This document shows positions 8,658 to 16,735 of a DNA stretch of 64,000 bases, piece by piece. The first letter of the stretch is position 1, and every line of letters starts with the position of its first letter. Below the pieces are notes generated by a model that searched no databases, was not told the DNA's origin, and worked only from the letters and a program-made list of their open reading frames with translations. The position numbers and the translations under genes were made by a program. This DNA comes from Microbacterium sp. SS28 (lineage in GTDB: Bacteria > Actinomycetota > Actinomycetes > Actinomycetales > Microbacteriaceae), in contig NZ_JAKWJP010000001.1 of the NCBI RefSeq assembly GCF_022761035.1, forward strand, positions 496,001 to 560,000, given 5' to 3'.

Positions 8658-8744
8658 ATCGGGGACACCCGTCGGATGCGCCCGAGTTGTTACTGTCAAT
8701 CAACACACTTCACCAACAGTCAACCCGACCCGAGGAGAACCGCC

Positions 8745-10106
8745 ATGACACTTCCCGCCTTCGCCGGGGGTGACCTCGTCACACTCCCCACCGCACCGCA
8801 GTCGCTGCGCGACCGCGCCCTCGCCGACGACGTCCGCTTCATCCTCGCCGTGTTCGTCGATCTCAACGGCAAGCCCTGCGCCAAGCTCGTCCCGATCTCG
8901 GCCGCCGACGAGCTCGAGGCGGGCGAGCTCGGCTTCGCCGGGTTCGCGGCCGGCCTGATCGGACAGCACCCGCACGACTCCGACCTCATCGCGGTCCCCG
9001 ACCTCGACTCGTACGCACCGATCCCCTTCGTGCGCGAGGGCCTCGCGATCGTGCACTGCGACCCCTACGTCGACGGCGAGCCGTGGCCGTACGCGCCCCG
9101 CGTCATCCTCAAGCGCGCTCTGGCGCGGCTCGCCGAGCGCGGCCTGTCGGCGAAGGTCGGCGCCGAGGTCGAGTACTTCCTCGTCGACCGCGACGAGTCA
9201 GGCCGTCTCTCGGCGGCCGACGCGAAGGACGAAGGCCTGCGCTCCTGCTACGACGCACGCGGCGTGACGCGCATGTACGACCACCTCGCCGCCGTGAGCG
9301 ACGCGATGAACGCGCTCGGCTGGGGCAACTACGCCAACGACCACGAGGACGCGCCGGGGCAGTTCGAGCAGAACTTCGCCTACGACGAGGCGCTCGTGAC
9401 GGCCGACCGCGTCATCACTCTCCGCTACCTCATCGGCATGCTCGCCGAGCAGCGCGGCATGACGGCGACGTTCATGCCCAAGCCGTTCAGCGACCGCGCC
9501 GGCAACGGCCTGCACTTCCACCTCTCGCTGTGGGACGGCGGGACGCCGGTCTTCCCCGACGCCTCGGACGGGCGTGGCCTCGGCCTCTCCGACGTCGCCT
9601 ACTCGTTCGTCGGCATGCTCGACCACGCCCCGGGCCTGCAGCTGTTCCTCGCGCCGAGCGTCAACTCGTACAAGCGCCGTGGTGCGACCACGAGCGCGTC
9701 GGGCGCGACCTGGTCTCCCAAGCATGCGACGTACGGCGGCAACGACCGCACGCACTTCATCCGCGTGCCCGACGGCAACCGCATCGAGCTGCGCGCCGCC
9801 GACGGTTCGGCGAACCCGTACCTCGCTCTCGCCGCCGTCGTCCACGCGGGCCTCGACGGCATCGAGCAGGGCTCGGATCCGGGCGACCCGTGCGGCCCCG
9901 GCGAGTTCCGTGAGAGCTCCGCCGTGCTCCCCCGCACACTGCTGCACGCCGTCCAGTCGCTCCGCGACGACGCCGTGCTGCGCGAGGCGATCGGCGCCGG
10001 CCGCGGCGTGGGCGAGTACTTCGCCGACGCCAAGGAGGACGAGTTCCTCGGCTGGCACAACACCGTCACCGAATGGGAGCTCGACCGCTACCTCACGGCG
10101 TACTGA
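8745..10106 (+). CDS. gmaS: Gamma-glutamylmethylamide synthetase (type III glutamine synthetase family)
   Basis: 453 residues; ATG 8745 follows CGAGGAGAACC. It has the glutamine synthetase fold with beta-grasp N terminus (FVDLNGKPCAKLVP), VGAEVEYFLVD, KPFSDRAGNGLHFHLS and NRIELRAADGSANPYLALAA. It is shorter than GlnA-I and lacks the adenylylation-loop region, as in the GlnT/GmaS branch. The decisive evidence is context: it is followed directly by the three-gene N-methylglutamate synthase set mgsABC, as in methylamine-using bacteria and the rhizobial glnT-glx clusters. Expected reaction: glutamate + methylamine + ATP to gamma-N-methylglutamine. Genuine glutamine synthetase activity or another amine as substrate remains possible. 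Confidence 0.85.
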   Translation: MTLPAFAGGDLVTLPTAPQSLRDRALADDVRFILAVFVDLNGKPCAKLVPISAADELEAGELGFAGFAAGLIGQHPHDSDLIAVPDLDSYAPIPFVREGLAIVHCDPYVDGEPWPYAPRVILKRALARLAERGLSAKVGAEVEYFLVDRDESGRLSAADAKDEGLRSCYDARGVTRMYDHLAAVSDAMNALGWGNYANDHEDAPGQFEQNFAYDEALVTADRVITLRYLIGMLAEQRGMTATFMPKPFSDRAGNGLHFHLSLWDGGTPVFPDASDGRGLGLSDVAYSFVGMLDHAPGLQLFLAPSVNSYKRRGATTSASGATWSPKHATYGGNDRTHFIRVPDGNRIELRAADGSANPYLALAAVVHAGLDGIEQGSDPGDPCGPGEFRESSAVLPRTLLHAVQSLRDDAVLREAIGAGRGVGEYFADAKEDEFLGWHNTVTEWELDRYLTAY

Positions 10107-10144
10107 GCTCCCCGGCATCCCGAACCTCACGAAAGGAAGAACCC

Positions 10145-11089
10145 ATGTGCGGAATCGCTGCACTGCAGATTCGCAACCCCGCGCTGCGCGCCGACCTCGG
10201 CGATCTGATGCACGGCATGCTGTGCGAGATCGTCGAGCGCGGCCCCGACTCGGCGGGCCTCGCCCTCTACGGATCCGATCGGCTCACGCCCGAGGGATGG
10301 TCGGCTGTCACCGTGATCTCGGATGCCGATCCCGGCGTCCTCGCGGATGAGCTGCGGGCGCTCCTCCCCGAGGCCGACGGCCTCACCGTCGTCGCGTACG
10401 CCGAGTCGGTGCTCGTGGGCGCCACGGTCGAGGCGTCGGCGCTCGAGCGCGCCGTGCGCGTGGCACTGCCGGGCGCGAGCATCATCGGCCGCGGGTCCCA
10501 CGTCGCGGTGCTGAAGGGCGTCGGGCACCCCGTCGAGCTCGCGGACACCTACCGGCTGACCGAGATCACCGGCACGCAGGCGCTCTCGCACACCCGCATG
10601 GCGACCGAGTCGGCTGTCACGGCAGTCGGAGCCCACCCCTTCACCGTCGCCGAGGATCTCTGCCTCGTGCACAACGGCTCGTTCAGCAACCACGCCTCGA
10701 TCCGCCGGTGGCTCCGCGCCGAGGGCGTCGAGTTCGACAGCGAGAACGACTCCGAGGTGGCCGCGCGCTTCATCGCGTGGCGCATGGCGCAGGGCGACGA
10801 CCTCAAGACGGCGCTCGAGGCGCTGCAGGGCGTCTTCGACGGCTTCTACACGCTCGTCGTCACGACGGCCGACAGCATGGCCGTGGTCCGCGACCCGATC
10901 GCGTGCAAGCCCGCGATCATCGCCGAGACCGACGACTGGATCGCGATGGCGTCCGAGTACCGCGCGCTCGCGGGGCTCCCCGGCATCGAGGACGCCCGCA
11001 TCTTCGAGCCGTCCCCCGGCGTCGTCTACACCTGGTCGATCACCGATGGGGCGATCCAGACGCCCGTCCTGGAAGAAGCAGTCCGATGA
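10145..11089 (+). CDS. mgsA: N-methylglutamate synthase subunit A (class II glutamine amidotransferase)
   Basis: 314 residues; ATG 10145 lies behind GAAAGGAAGAA. The N terminus is MCGIAAL, so processing exposes Cys2, the nucleophile of Ntn-type class II amidotransferases. Further PurF/GltB-like blocks follow: LSHTRMATESAV, HPFTVAEDLCLVHNGSFSNH and NDSEVAARFIAW. It corresponds to GlxB/MgsA and supplies the amidase half of N-methylglutamate synthase, splitting the glutamyl-amide made by GmaS. Its stop overlaps the start of mgsB (ATGA), implying translational coupling. Alternative: the rhizobial glx proteins of this family were first described only as glutamate-synthase-like. Confidence 0.85.
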   Translation: MCGIAALQIRNPALRADLGDLMHGMLCEIVERGPDSAGLALYGSDRLTPEGWSAVTVISDADPGVLADELRALLPEADGLTVVAYAESVLVGATVEASALERAVRVALPGASIIGRGSHVAVLKGVGHPVELADTYRLTEITGTQALSHTRMATESAVTAVGAHPFTVAEDLCLVHNGSFSNHASIRRWLRAEGVEFDSENDSEVAARFIAWRMAQGDDLKTALEALQGVFDGFYTLVVTTADSMAVVRDPIACKPAIIAETDDWIAMASEYRALAGLPGIEDARIFEPSPGVVYTWSITDGAIQTPVLEEAVR

Positions 11090-11787
11090 GCCTCATCACC
11101 ACGGCCCCGGCGGCCACGACAGTCGACCTCGCCCGCTCGAGCGTGCGCGAGCTGAACCAGCTGCTGCACGACGCCGCCGACGGCACCGCCTGGACGGTCG
11201 AGTCCCCCGTCGGCAGCCACAACATCGCGGTCGGCATCACCGCCGACATCGACGTGACGGTCGAAGGCAACGTCGGCTACTACTTCGCGGGGATGCATCA
11301 GACCGGCACCGCGACGGTGCACGGCAGCGCCGGCGTCGGCCTCGCCGAGAACATCATGTCGGGCGTCGTGCACGTCACGGGCGATGCCTCGCAGTCGACC
11401 GGAGCGACGGGCCACGGCGGTCTCGTCGTCGTCGACGGCAACACGGGCGCCCGCTGCGGCATCTCGATGAAGGGCGTCGACATCGTCGTGGGAGGCAGCA
11501 TCGGCCACGCCTCGGCCTTCATGGCGCAGGCCGGACGCCTCGTCGTCTGCGGCGACGCGGGCGAGGCGCTCGGCGACTCGATCTACGAAGCGCGCATCTA
11601 CGTGCGCGGCGAGGTCGCGTCGCTCGGCGCCGACTGCGTCGAGAAGGAGGTGCGCCCCGAGCACCTCGCCGAGCTCGCCGACCTGCTCGCGCGCGCCGGG
11701 CGCAGCGAGCGCCCCGAGGAGTTCCGCCGCTACGGCTCGGCGCGAAACCTCTACCACTTCAAGGTCGACAACACCGGCTCGTACTGA
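11086..11787 (+). CDS. mgsB: N-methylglutamate synthase subunit B (GXGXG / GltB C-terminal domain)
   Basis: 233 residues. This is a right-handed beta-helix of the glutamate synthase GXGXG type, seen as repeated G-rich turns (VEGNVGYYFAGMHQTG, GSAGVGLAENIMSG, GNTGARCGISMKG, GDAGEALGDSIYEARIYVRG). It starts inside the mgsA stop codon and is followed 25 bases later by mgsC. Together MgsABC reproduce, as three polypeptides, the amidotransferase, beta-helix and FMN parts of GltB. The C-terminal tail NLYHFKVDNTGSY is typical of GlxC/MgsB. Confidence 0.85.
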   Translation: MSLITTAPAATTVDLARSSVRELNQLLHDAADGTAWTVESPVGSHNIAVGITADIDVTVEGNVGYYFAGMHQTGTATVHGSAGVGLAENIMSGVVHVTGDASQSTGATGHGGLVVVDGNTGARCGISMKGVDIVVGGSIGHASAFMAQAGRLVVCGDAGEALGDSIYEARIYVRGEVASLGADCVEKEVRPEHLAELADLLARAGRSERPEEFRRYGSARNLYHFKVDNTGSY

Positions 11788-11812
11788 CCCACCGCATCAC
11801 CAGGAGCACACC

Positions 11813-13138
11813 ATGACCCACGATCTCGCCGCGCTCGGCCTCCGCGAATCCGCGACCTTCGACCGAGCCACCATCCACGACATCCAGCGTGCCGCCGCGA
11901 CCGGCATCTACGACATCCGCGGCTGGGGTGCCAAACGCCCGCTGCCGCACTTCGACGACCTGCTCTTCCTCGGGGCGAGCATGTCGCGCTACCCCCTCGA
12001 GGGCTACCGGGAGAAGTGCGCGACCGACGTGACGCTCGGCGCCCGCAATGCGCTCGAGCCGATCCATCTCGACATCCCGGTCACGATCGCCGGCATGAGC
12101 TTCGGCGCCCTCTCGGCCAACGCGAAGGAGGCGCTCGGACGCGGCGCGAGCGAGGCGGGCACGTCGACGACCACCGGCGACGGCGGCATGACGCCCGAGG
12201 AGCGCGGCCAGTCCAAGACGCTCGTCTACCAGTACCTCCCGTCGCGCTACGGCATGAACCCCGACGACCTGCGCAAGGCCGACGCGATCGAGATCGTGCT
12301 CGGCCAGGGTGCCAAGCCCGGCGGCGGCGGCATGCTGCTCGGCCAGAAGATCACCGAGCGCGTCGCCGGCATGCGCACCCTGCCGGTCGGCATCGACCAG
12401 CGCTCGGCGAGCCGCCACCCGGACTGGACGGGACCCGACGACCTCACGATCAAGATCGCCGAGATCCGCGAGATCACGGACTGGCGCAAGCCCATCTACG
12501 TCAAGATCGGGGCGTCCCGGCCGTACTACGACACGGCCCTCGCCGTGAAGGCCGGTGCAGACGTCGTCGTGCTCGACGGCATGCAGGGCGGGACCGCCGC
12601 GACGCAGCAGGTGTTCATCGAGCACGTCGGCATCCCGACCCTCGCCGCGATCGGCCCCGCCGTCGCGGCACTGCAGGAGCTCGGCGTGCACCGCACGGGG
12701 GTTCAGCTCATCGTCTCGGGCGGCATCCGCACGGGTGCCGACGTCGCGAAGGCCCTCGCGCTCGGGGCGGATGCCGTCGCGATCGGCACCGCAGCACTCA
12801 TCGCGCTCGGCGACAACGACCCGCGCTACGCCGACGAGTACGCGAAGCTCGGTTCGGCCGCGGGGTTCTACGACGACTTCCAGGACGGTCGCGATCCCGC
12901 CGGCATCTCGACGCAGGACCCCGAGCTCTCGGCCCGCCTCGATCCGGTCGCGGCGGGACGCCGACTCGCCAACTACATCCGCGTGCTGACCCTCGAGGCG
13001 CAGACGATCGCGCGGGCCTGCGGGAAGTCGCACGTGCGCAACCTCGAGCCGGAGGACCTCGTGGCCCTCACCGTCGAGTCCGCAGCGATGGCCGGCGTGC
13101 CGCTGGCCGGCACGTCCTGGATCCCCGGACGCAGCTGA
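11813..13138 (+). CDS. mgsC: N-methylglutamate synthase subunit C (FMN-binding glutamate-synthase-like domain)
   Basis: 441 residues; ATG 11813 follows CAGGAGCAC. This is a TIM-barrel FMN domain of GltB type: MSFGALSANAKEALGRGASEAGTSTTTGDGGM, PGGGGMLLGQKI, PIYVKIGA, VVLDGMQGGTAATQQVF, LIVSGGIRTGADVAKALALGADAVAIGTAALIALG. Conserved residues bind FMN and an iron-sulfur cluster in glutamate synthase. A compact Cys cluster is not obvious here, so the redox partner is uncertain. Expected role: transfer of methylamine nitrogen to 2-oxoglutarate, giving N-methylglutamate. Confidence 0.87.
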   Translation: MTHDLAALGLRESATFDRATIHDIQRAAATGIYDIRGWGAKRPLPHFDDLLFLGASMSRYPLEGYREKCATDVTLGARNALEPIHLDIPVTIAGMSFGALSANAKEALGRGASEAGTSTTTGDGGMTPEERGQSKTLVYQYLPSRYGMNPDDLRKADAIEIVLGQGAKPGGGGMLLGQKITERVAGMRTLPVGIDQRSASRHPDWTGPDDLTIKIAEIREITDWRKPIYVKIGASRPYYDTALAVKAGADVVVLDGMQGGTAATQQVFIEHVGIPTLAAIGPAVAALQELGVHRTGVQLIVSGGIRTGADVAKALALGADAVAIGTAALIALGDNDPRYADEYAKLGSAAGFYDDFQDGRDPAGISTQDPELSARLDPVAAGRRLANYIRVLTLEAQTIARACGKSHVRNLEPEDLVALTVESAAMAGVPLAGTSWIPGRS

Positions 13139-13142
13139 ACCC

Positions 13143-13718
13143 GTGTCCATCGACCTGGGCGCGCGGCCCGATCTGAACGAGTCGGCGGGACTGGATGTCG
13201 TCACTCCCGCCGACGCCGCGCCCGAGTCGTGGGCGAACGGCCTGGGCGTCACGCGGGTGCTCGCGAAGCGCCTCGCGTGGCGGCTCAGCATCGCCGAGCT
13301 GCGGGGACGGATGCCGTTCTCCCGCCTCGAGGGTGTCGAGCGTGTGCTGATCCCGCTCAGCGCGTCCCCGCTGACCCTGACCGTGGATGGCGTCGAGCAC
13401 CGCGTGGAGCGGGAGCGCGGCATCCGCTTCCCCGGTGAGGCCCGGGTCGTCGCGAGCGCCGATCGCGGCGGCGTCTCGGTCGTCAACGTCATGGTCAAGC
13501 GGGGGCTCGCCGTCCCCGCCTACCGCATCGACGTCCGGCGCGGCGCCGTGCCGATCGACCCGAACACGACCCTCACCGTGCTGCTGGCAGGGGCGGCGAC
13601 CGTCGACGACCTGCCGCTCCCGCCGGGCAGCGCCCTGCTGCAGAGCACGCGGCCCCGCCGCATCCTGTGCGAGTCCGCGCTCATCGCGCGGTTCCGGATC
13701 GTCCCCTGCGGCCACTGA
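13143..13718 (+). CDS. HutD/Ves family cupin-like protein
   Basis: 191 residues from GTG 13143, only four bases after mgsC, so probably translationally coupled. The HutD/Ves signature is clear: ESWANGLGVTRVL, WRLSIAELRGRMPFSRLEGVERVLIPL, and a TLTVDG beta-strand. HutD proteins are double-cupin folds found in histidine and other amino-acid catabolic clusters. They are thought to bind a small metabolite and tune flux, but their activity is not well established. Here it probably serves the N-methylglutamate operon. No catalytic residues can be named. Confidence 0.75.
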   Translation: MSIDLGARPDLNESAGLDVVTPADAAPESWANGLGVTRVLAKRLAWRLSIAELRGRMPFSRLEGVERVLIPLSASPLTLTVDGVEHRVERERGIRFPGEARVVASADRGGVSVVNVMVKRGLAVPAYRIDVRRGAVPIDPNTTLTVLLAGAATVDDLPLPPGSALLQSTRPRRILCESALIARFRIVPCGH

Positions 13719-13740
13719 GCCGCCCACCTGAAAGGCCTCC

Positions 13741-14874
13741 ATGTCCACTCACCCGATCGCGATCATCGGCGCGGGCCTCGCGGGCGCCGCGGCCGCGTGG
13801 AGCCTCGCCCGCCGCGGCCACGACGTCGTCCTCCTCGAGCGCACGACGCCGGCGAGCGCCTTCGGCAGCTCGCACGGCTCGGCGCGGATCCTGCGGTACA
13901 CCTACCCCGACGCGTTCTACACGGGCCTCATGGTCGAGGCGCGGCGCGGCTGGGACGAGCTCGAGGCCCTCCACGGCGAGCGCCTCATCACCCCGACCGG
14001 GTCGCTCGACTACGGAGCGACGCGCGAGCCGGGCGCCCTCGCGGCGGTGCTGTCGGGCTACGGCATCCCGCACGAGCTGGTGAGCGCCGCCGAGGCGGCG
14101 TCCCGCTGGCCGGGGTTCGCCTTCGACGGCCCCGTGCTGTGGCACGAGAGCGCCGGCGTCATCGACGCGGAGGCGACGGTCGAGGCGATGGTGGGCCTCG
14201 CGATCGCCGCCGGCGCGCAGCTGCGACAGGACTGGACGGCGGCTCGCGTGATCGCGCACGGCGAGGACTTCCTCGTCGAGTCGGCGGCGGGCGACACGGT
14301 TCTCGCCTCGCACGTCGTCGTCGCGGCCGGCGGATGGCTGCCGGCGCTGCTCGGCGAGCTGGGGCTCCCCTCCGCGACCCTCGCCGCGTTCCCGCCGCTC
14401 GAAGTGCGTCAGGAGCAGGCGCTGCACTTCCCCTACCGCGACGTCGATGCCGCATGGCCGACCTTCATCAACAAGCGGTCCGACATCCAGGTCTACGGTC
14501 TGCCCGGCGGCCGCGACGCCGGGTTCCGGGGTCAGAAGGTCGCGGAGTACAACGGCGGCCGCGTCATCGGCTCGGCCCTCGAGCACGATCGCGTCGTCGA
14601 TCCGGTCAAGCGCGAGCGGCTCGTCGCGTACGTCGAGCGCGCGCTTCCGGGGCTCGTCCCCGAGCCGTACGCAGAGACGACGTGCCTCTTCACGAACGCT
14701 CCCGCGGACGAGTTCATCATCGACCGCACGGGCGGCGTCACGATCCTCTCGCCGTGCTCCGGGCACGCGGCGAAGTTCGCGCCGCTGCTCGGCGAGATCA
14801 CCGCTCGCCTCGTGACGGGCGAGGACTCCGGCATCTCGCGGTTCCGCCCGCTCGCGGCACTGGCGGGCGCATGA
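13741..14874 (+). CDS. Monomeric sarcosine oxidase / N-methyl amino acid oxidase family flavoprotein
   Basis: 377 residues; ATG follows GAAAGGCC. Residues 5-34 form the FAD Rossmann motif (IAIIGAGLAGAAAAWSLARRG...VVLLER). Cys315 in TTCLFTNAPADEFIID aligns with the cysteine that covalently binds FAD in monomeric sarcosine oxidase (also numbered 315), and PCSGHAAKFAPLLGE matches the SGHGFK block. The family oxidises N-methyl amines such as sarcosine, N-methyltryptophan and pipecolate, producing aldehyde and H2O2. Placed after mgsABC, the natural candidate substrate is N-methylglutamate, replacing the four-subunit MgdABCD dehydrogenase. The product would be glutamate plus formaldehyde. Sarcosine from an N-carbamoyl precursor (see the next gene) is an alternative. 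Substrate assignment is inference. Confidence 0.85.
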   Translation: MSTHPIAIIGAGLAGAAAAWSLARRGHDVVLLERTTPASAFGSSHGSARILRYTYPDAFYTGLMVEARRGWDELEALHGERLITPTGSLDYGATREPGALAAVLSGYGIPHELVSAAEAASRWPGFAFDGPVLWHESAGVIDAEATVEAMVGLAIAAGAQLRQDWTAARVIAHGEDFLVESAAGDTVLASHVVVAAGGWLPALLGELGLPSATLAAFPPLEVRQEQALHFPYRDVDAAWPTFINKRSDIQVYGLPGGRDAGFRGQKVAEYNGGRVIGSALEHDRVVDPVKRERLVAYVERALPGLVPEPYAETTCLFTNAPADEFIIDRTGGVTILSPCSGHAAKFAPLLGEITARLVTGEDSGISRFRPLAALAGA

Positions 14875-16124
14875 GCGGCGTCGCGGCGATGCTCCGCGAG
14901 ATCGCGTCGATCGGCCGGGACGACGCGCGCGGCGGCTTCAGCAGAGCGGGATACTCGGATGCCGACCGCGAGCTGCGGGAGTGGTTCGCGTCGCACGCAG
15001 AGGCGCGGGGACTCGACCTCGAGCGCGATCGCAACGGCACGCTGTGGGCGTGGTGGAATCCGTCAGGCAGCACGGCGAAGGCGGTCGTCACGGGGAGCCA
15101 CCTCGACTCGGTCCCGGGCGGCGGCGGCTACGACGGACCGCTCGGCGTGGCATCCGCCCTCGCCGCCGTCGACATCCTGCGCGGCCGCGGGGTCGCGCCG
15201 TCGCGGCCGATCGGCATCGCGGTCTTCCCCGAGGAGGAGGGCTCGCGCTTCGGCGTCGCGTGCCTCGGATCGCGCCTCATGAGCGGCGCGATCGATCCCG
15301 CGAGGGCCCTTGCGCTCACCGACCGCGAAGGCGACACGTTCGCCTCGGTCGCCGAGCGCGACGGACTCGACGCCGCGCACCTCGGTGCCGACCCCGACCG
15401 CCTCGCGGGCATCTCGGCGTTCGTCGAGCTGCACGTCGAGCAGGGGCGCGGCCTCATCGACCTCGGCGAGCCCGTCGCGATCGCGTCGTCGATCCTCGGC
15501 CACGGGCGGTGGCGCGTGACGGTCGACGGCGAGGGCAACCACGCCGGCACGACCCTCATGGGCGACCGACGCGACCCCGTCGTGGCCGCGGCGCGCATGA
15601 TCGTCGAGATCCGCGACCTCGCGCGCCGCACGCCGGACGCGCGCGCGACCGTGGGCCGCCTCGAGCCGGTCCCCGGCGGGACGAACGTGATCGCCTCGCA
15701 GGTGCGGTTCTGGATCGACATCCGGCATCCCGACGACGTCGTGACGGCGGCCCTCGTGTCCGAGGCGCGCGACCGGATCCTGGCGGCGGCAGCAGAGGAG
15801 GGATGCCGCGCCGACGTGCGCGAGGAATCGCTGAGCCCGACCGTCGACTTCGACCTCGGCCTGCGCGAGACGCTGCGCACGTCGCTCCCCGGTGCGCCGG
15901 AGCTCGGTACGGGAGCCGGCCACGACGCCGGGGTGCTCGCCTCGGCGGTCCCGACGGCGATGCTCTTCGTGCGCAATCCGACGGGCATCTCGCATTCCCC
16001 CGACGAGCTCGTCGAGGACGCCGACGCCGAGGTCGGCGCCGCCGCTCTCGCTGACGTGCTGCGCGACCTCGCGGCGACGACGAGCGACGCCCCCGCGAGC
16101 GCGGCCAATATGATGGCGAGGTGA
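14871..16124 (+). CDS. Zn-dependent amidohydrolase, M20 family (N-carbamoyl-amino-acid hydrolase / allantoate amidohydrolase type)
   Basis: 417 residues; start ATG overlaps the previous stop (ATGA). Metal ligands are visible: His77 in GSHLDSVPGGGGYDG, Asp88, the Glu121-123 run in FPEEEGSRF, His188 in ELHVEQGR and His375 in GISHSPDE. The dimerisation/lid domain is inserted in the middle (WRVTVDGEGNHAGTTLMGDRRDP). Members hydrolyse N-carbamoyl amino acids, allantoate or ureidoglycolate. In this operon it could release an N-methyl amino acid (for example sarcosine from N-carbamoylsarcosine) for the flavoprotein upstream. Substrate unresolved. Confidence 0.88.
   Translation: MSGVAAMLREIASIGRDDARGGFSRAGYSDADRELREWFASHAEARGLDLERDRNGTLWAWWNPSGSTAKAVVTGSHLDSVPGGGGYDGPLGVASALAAVDILRGRGVAPSRPIGIAVFPEEEGSRFGVACLGSRLMSGAIDPARALALTDREGDTFASVAERDGLDAAHLGADPDRLAGISAFVELHVEQGRGLIDLGEPVAIASSILGHGRWRVTVDGEGNHAGTTLMGDRRDPVVAAARMIVEIRDLARRTPDARATVGRLEPVPGGTNVIASQVRFWIDIRHPDDVVTAALVSEARDRILAAAAEEGCRADVREESLSPTVDFDLGLRETLRTSLPGAPELGTGAGHDAGVLASAVPTAMLFVRNPTGISHSPDELVEDADAEVGAAALADVLRDLAATTSDAPASAANMMAR
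16109..16114 (+). promoter_or_regulatory. -10-like box TATGAT before the XRE regulator
   Basis: TATGAT ends six bases before GTG 16121 inside the end of the hydrolase gene. A transcript starting at or next to the GTG would be leaderless, giving the regulator its own promoter. Confidence 0.45.
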
Positions 16125-16717
16125 GTGCGGCGACCGCGGGGGCAGGCGAGGGCGCCGGTGGAGTGCTCGAGCCGGTCATCGCCCAGCAGGTGCGTCGCTA
16201 TCGCGCCGAGCAGGGCATCTCGGCGGCCGACCTCGCGGCGCGCACGGGCCTGTCGAAGGCGATGATCTCGAAGATCGAGTCGGCCACGACGTCGTGCTCG
16301 CTCACGACGCTGCAGCGCCTCGCGGACGGCTTCGGCATCCCCGTGACGGCGCTGTTCCGCGGATCGGCGAGCGACCGCGAGGCCTCGTTCACGAAGGCAG
16401 GAGCCGGCAGCGTCAGCGTGCGCAGCGGCACGCAGCACGGGCATCTGTACCGCATGCTCGGCGTGCTCAAGGACACCCCGAACGCCCTCGAGCCCACGCT
16501 CGTGACGCTCACCGACGCATCCAATGTCTTCCCGCTCTTCCAGCACCCCGGCACCGAGTTCCTCTACATGCTCGAGGGGCGCATGAAGTACGGGCACGGC
16601 GGGTACGAGTACGAGATGGCACCGGGCGACGCGCTCCTGCTCGACGGCGAAGCGGCGCACGGCCCGGTCGAGCTGATCGAGGTCCCGATCCGGTTCCTCG
16701 CGATCCGGTCGCGCTAG
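16121..16717 (+). CDS. XRE-family regulator with C-terminal cupin domain
   Basis: 198 residues from GTG 16121 (GTGA overlap with the hydrolase stop). The HTH lies at about residues 22-76 (VRRYRAEQGISAADLAARTGLSKAMISKIESATTSCSLTTLQRLADGFGI). A cupin-2 domain lies at about 110-195 (FPLFQHPGTEFLYMLEGRMKYGHGGYEYEMAPGDALLLDGEAAHGP). XRE-cupin proteins are typically pathway-specific repressors or activators that sense a small metabolite of the neighbouring genes. It probably controls the methylamine/N-methyl amino acid operon. An internal -10-like box suggests separate expression. Confidence 0.88.
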   Translation: MSAATAGAGEGAGGVLEPVIAQQVRRYRAEQGISAADLAARTGLSKAMISKIESATTSCSLTTLQRLADGFGIPVTALFRGSASDREASFTKAGAGSVSVRSGTQHGHLYRMLGVLKDTPNALEPTLVTLTDASNVFPLFQHPGTEFLYMLEGRMKYGHGGYEYEMAPGDALLLDGEAAHGPVELIEVPIRFLAIRSR

Positions 16718-16735
16718 CGGCCGAAGGAGGACGTC

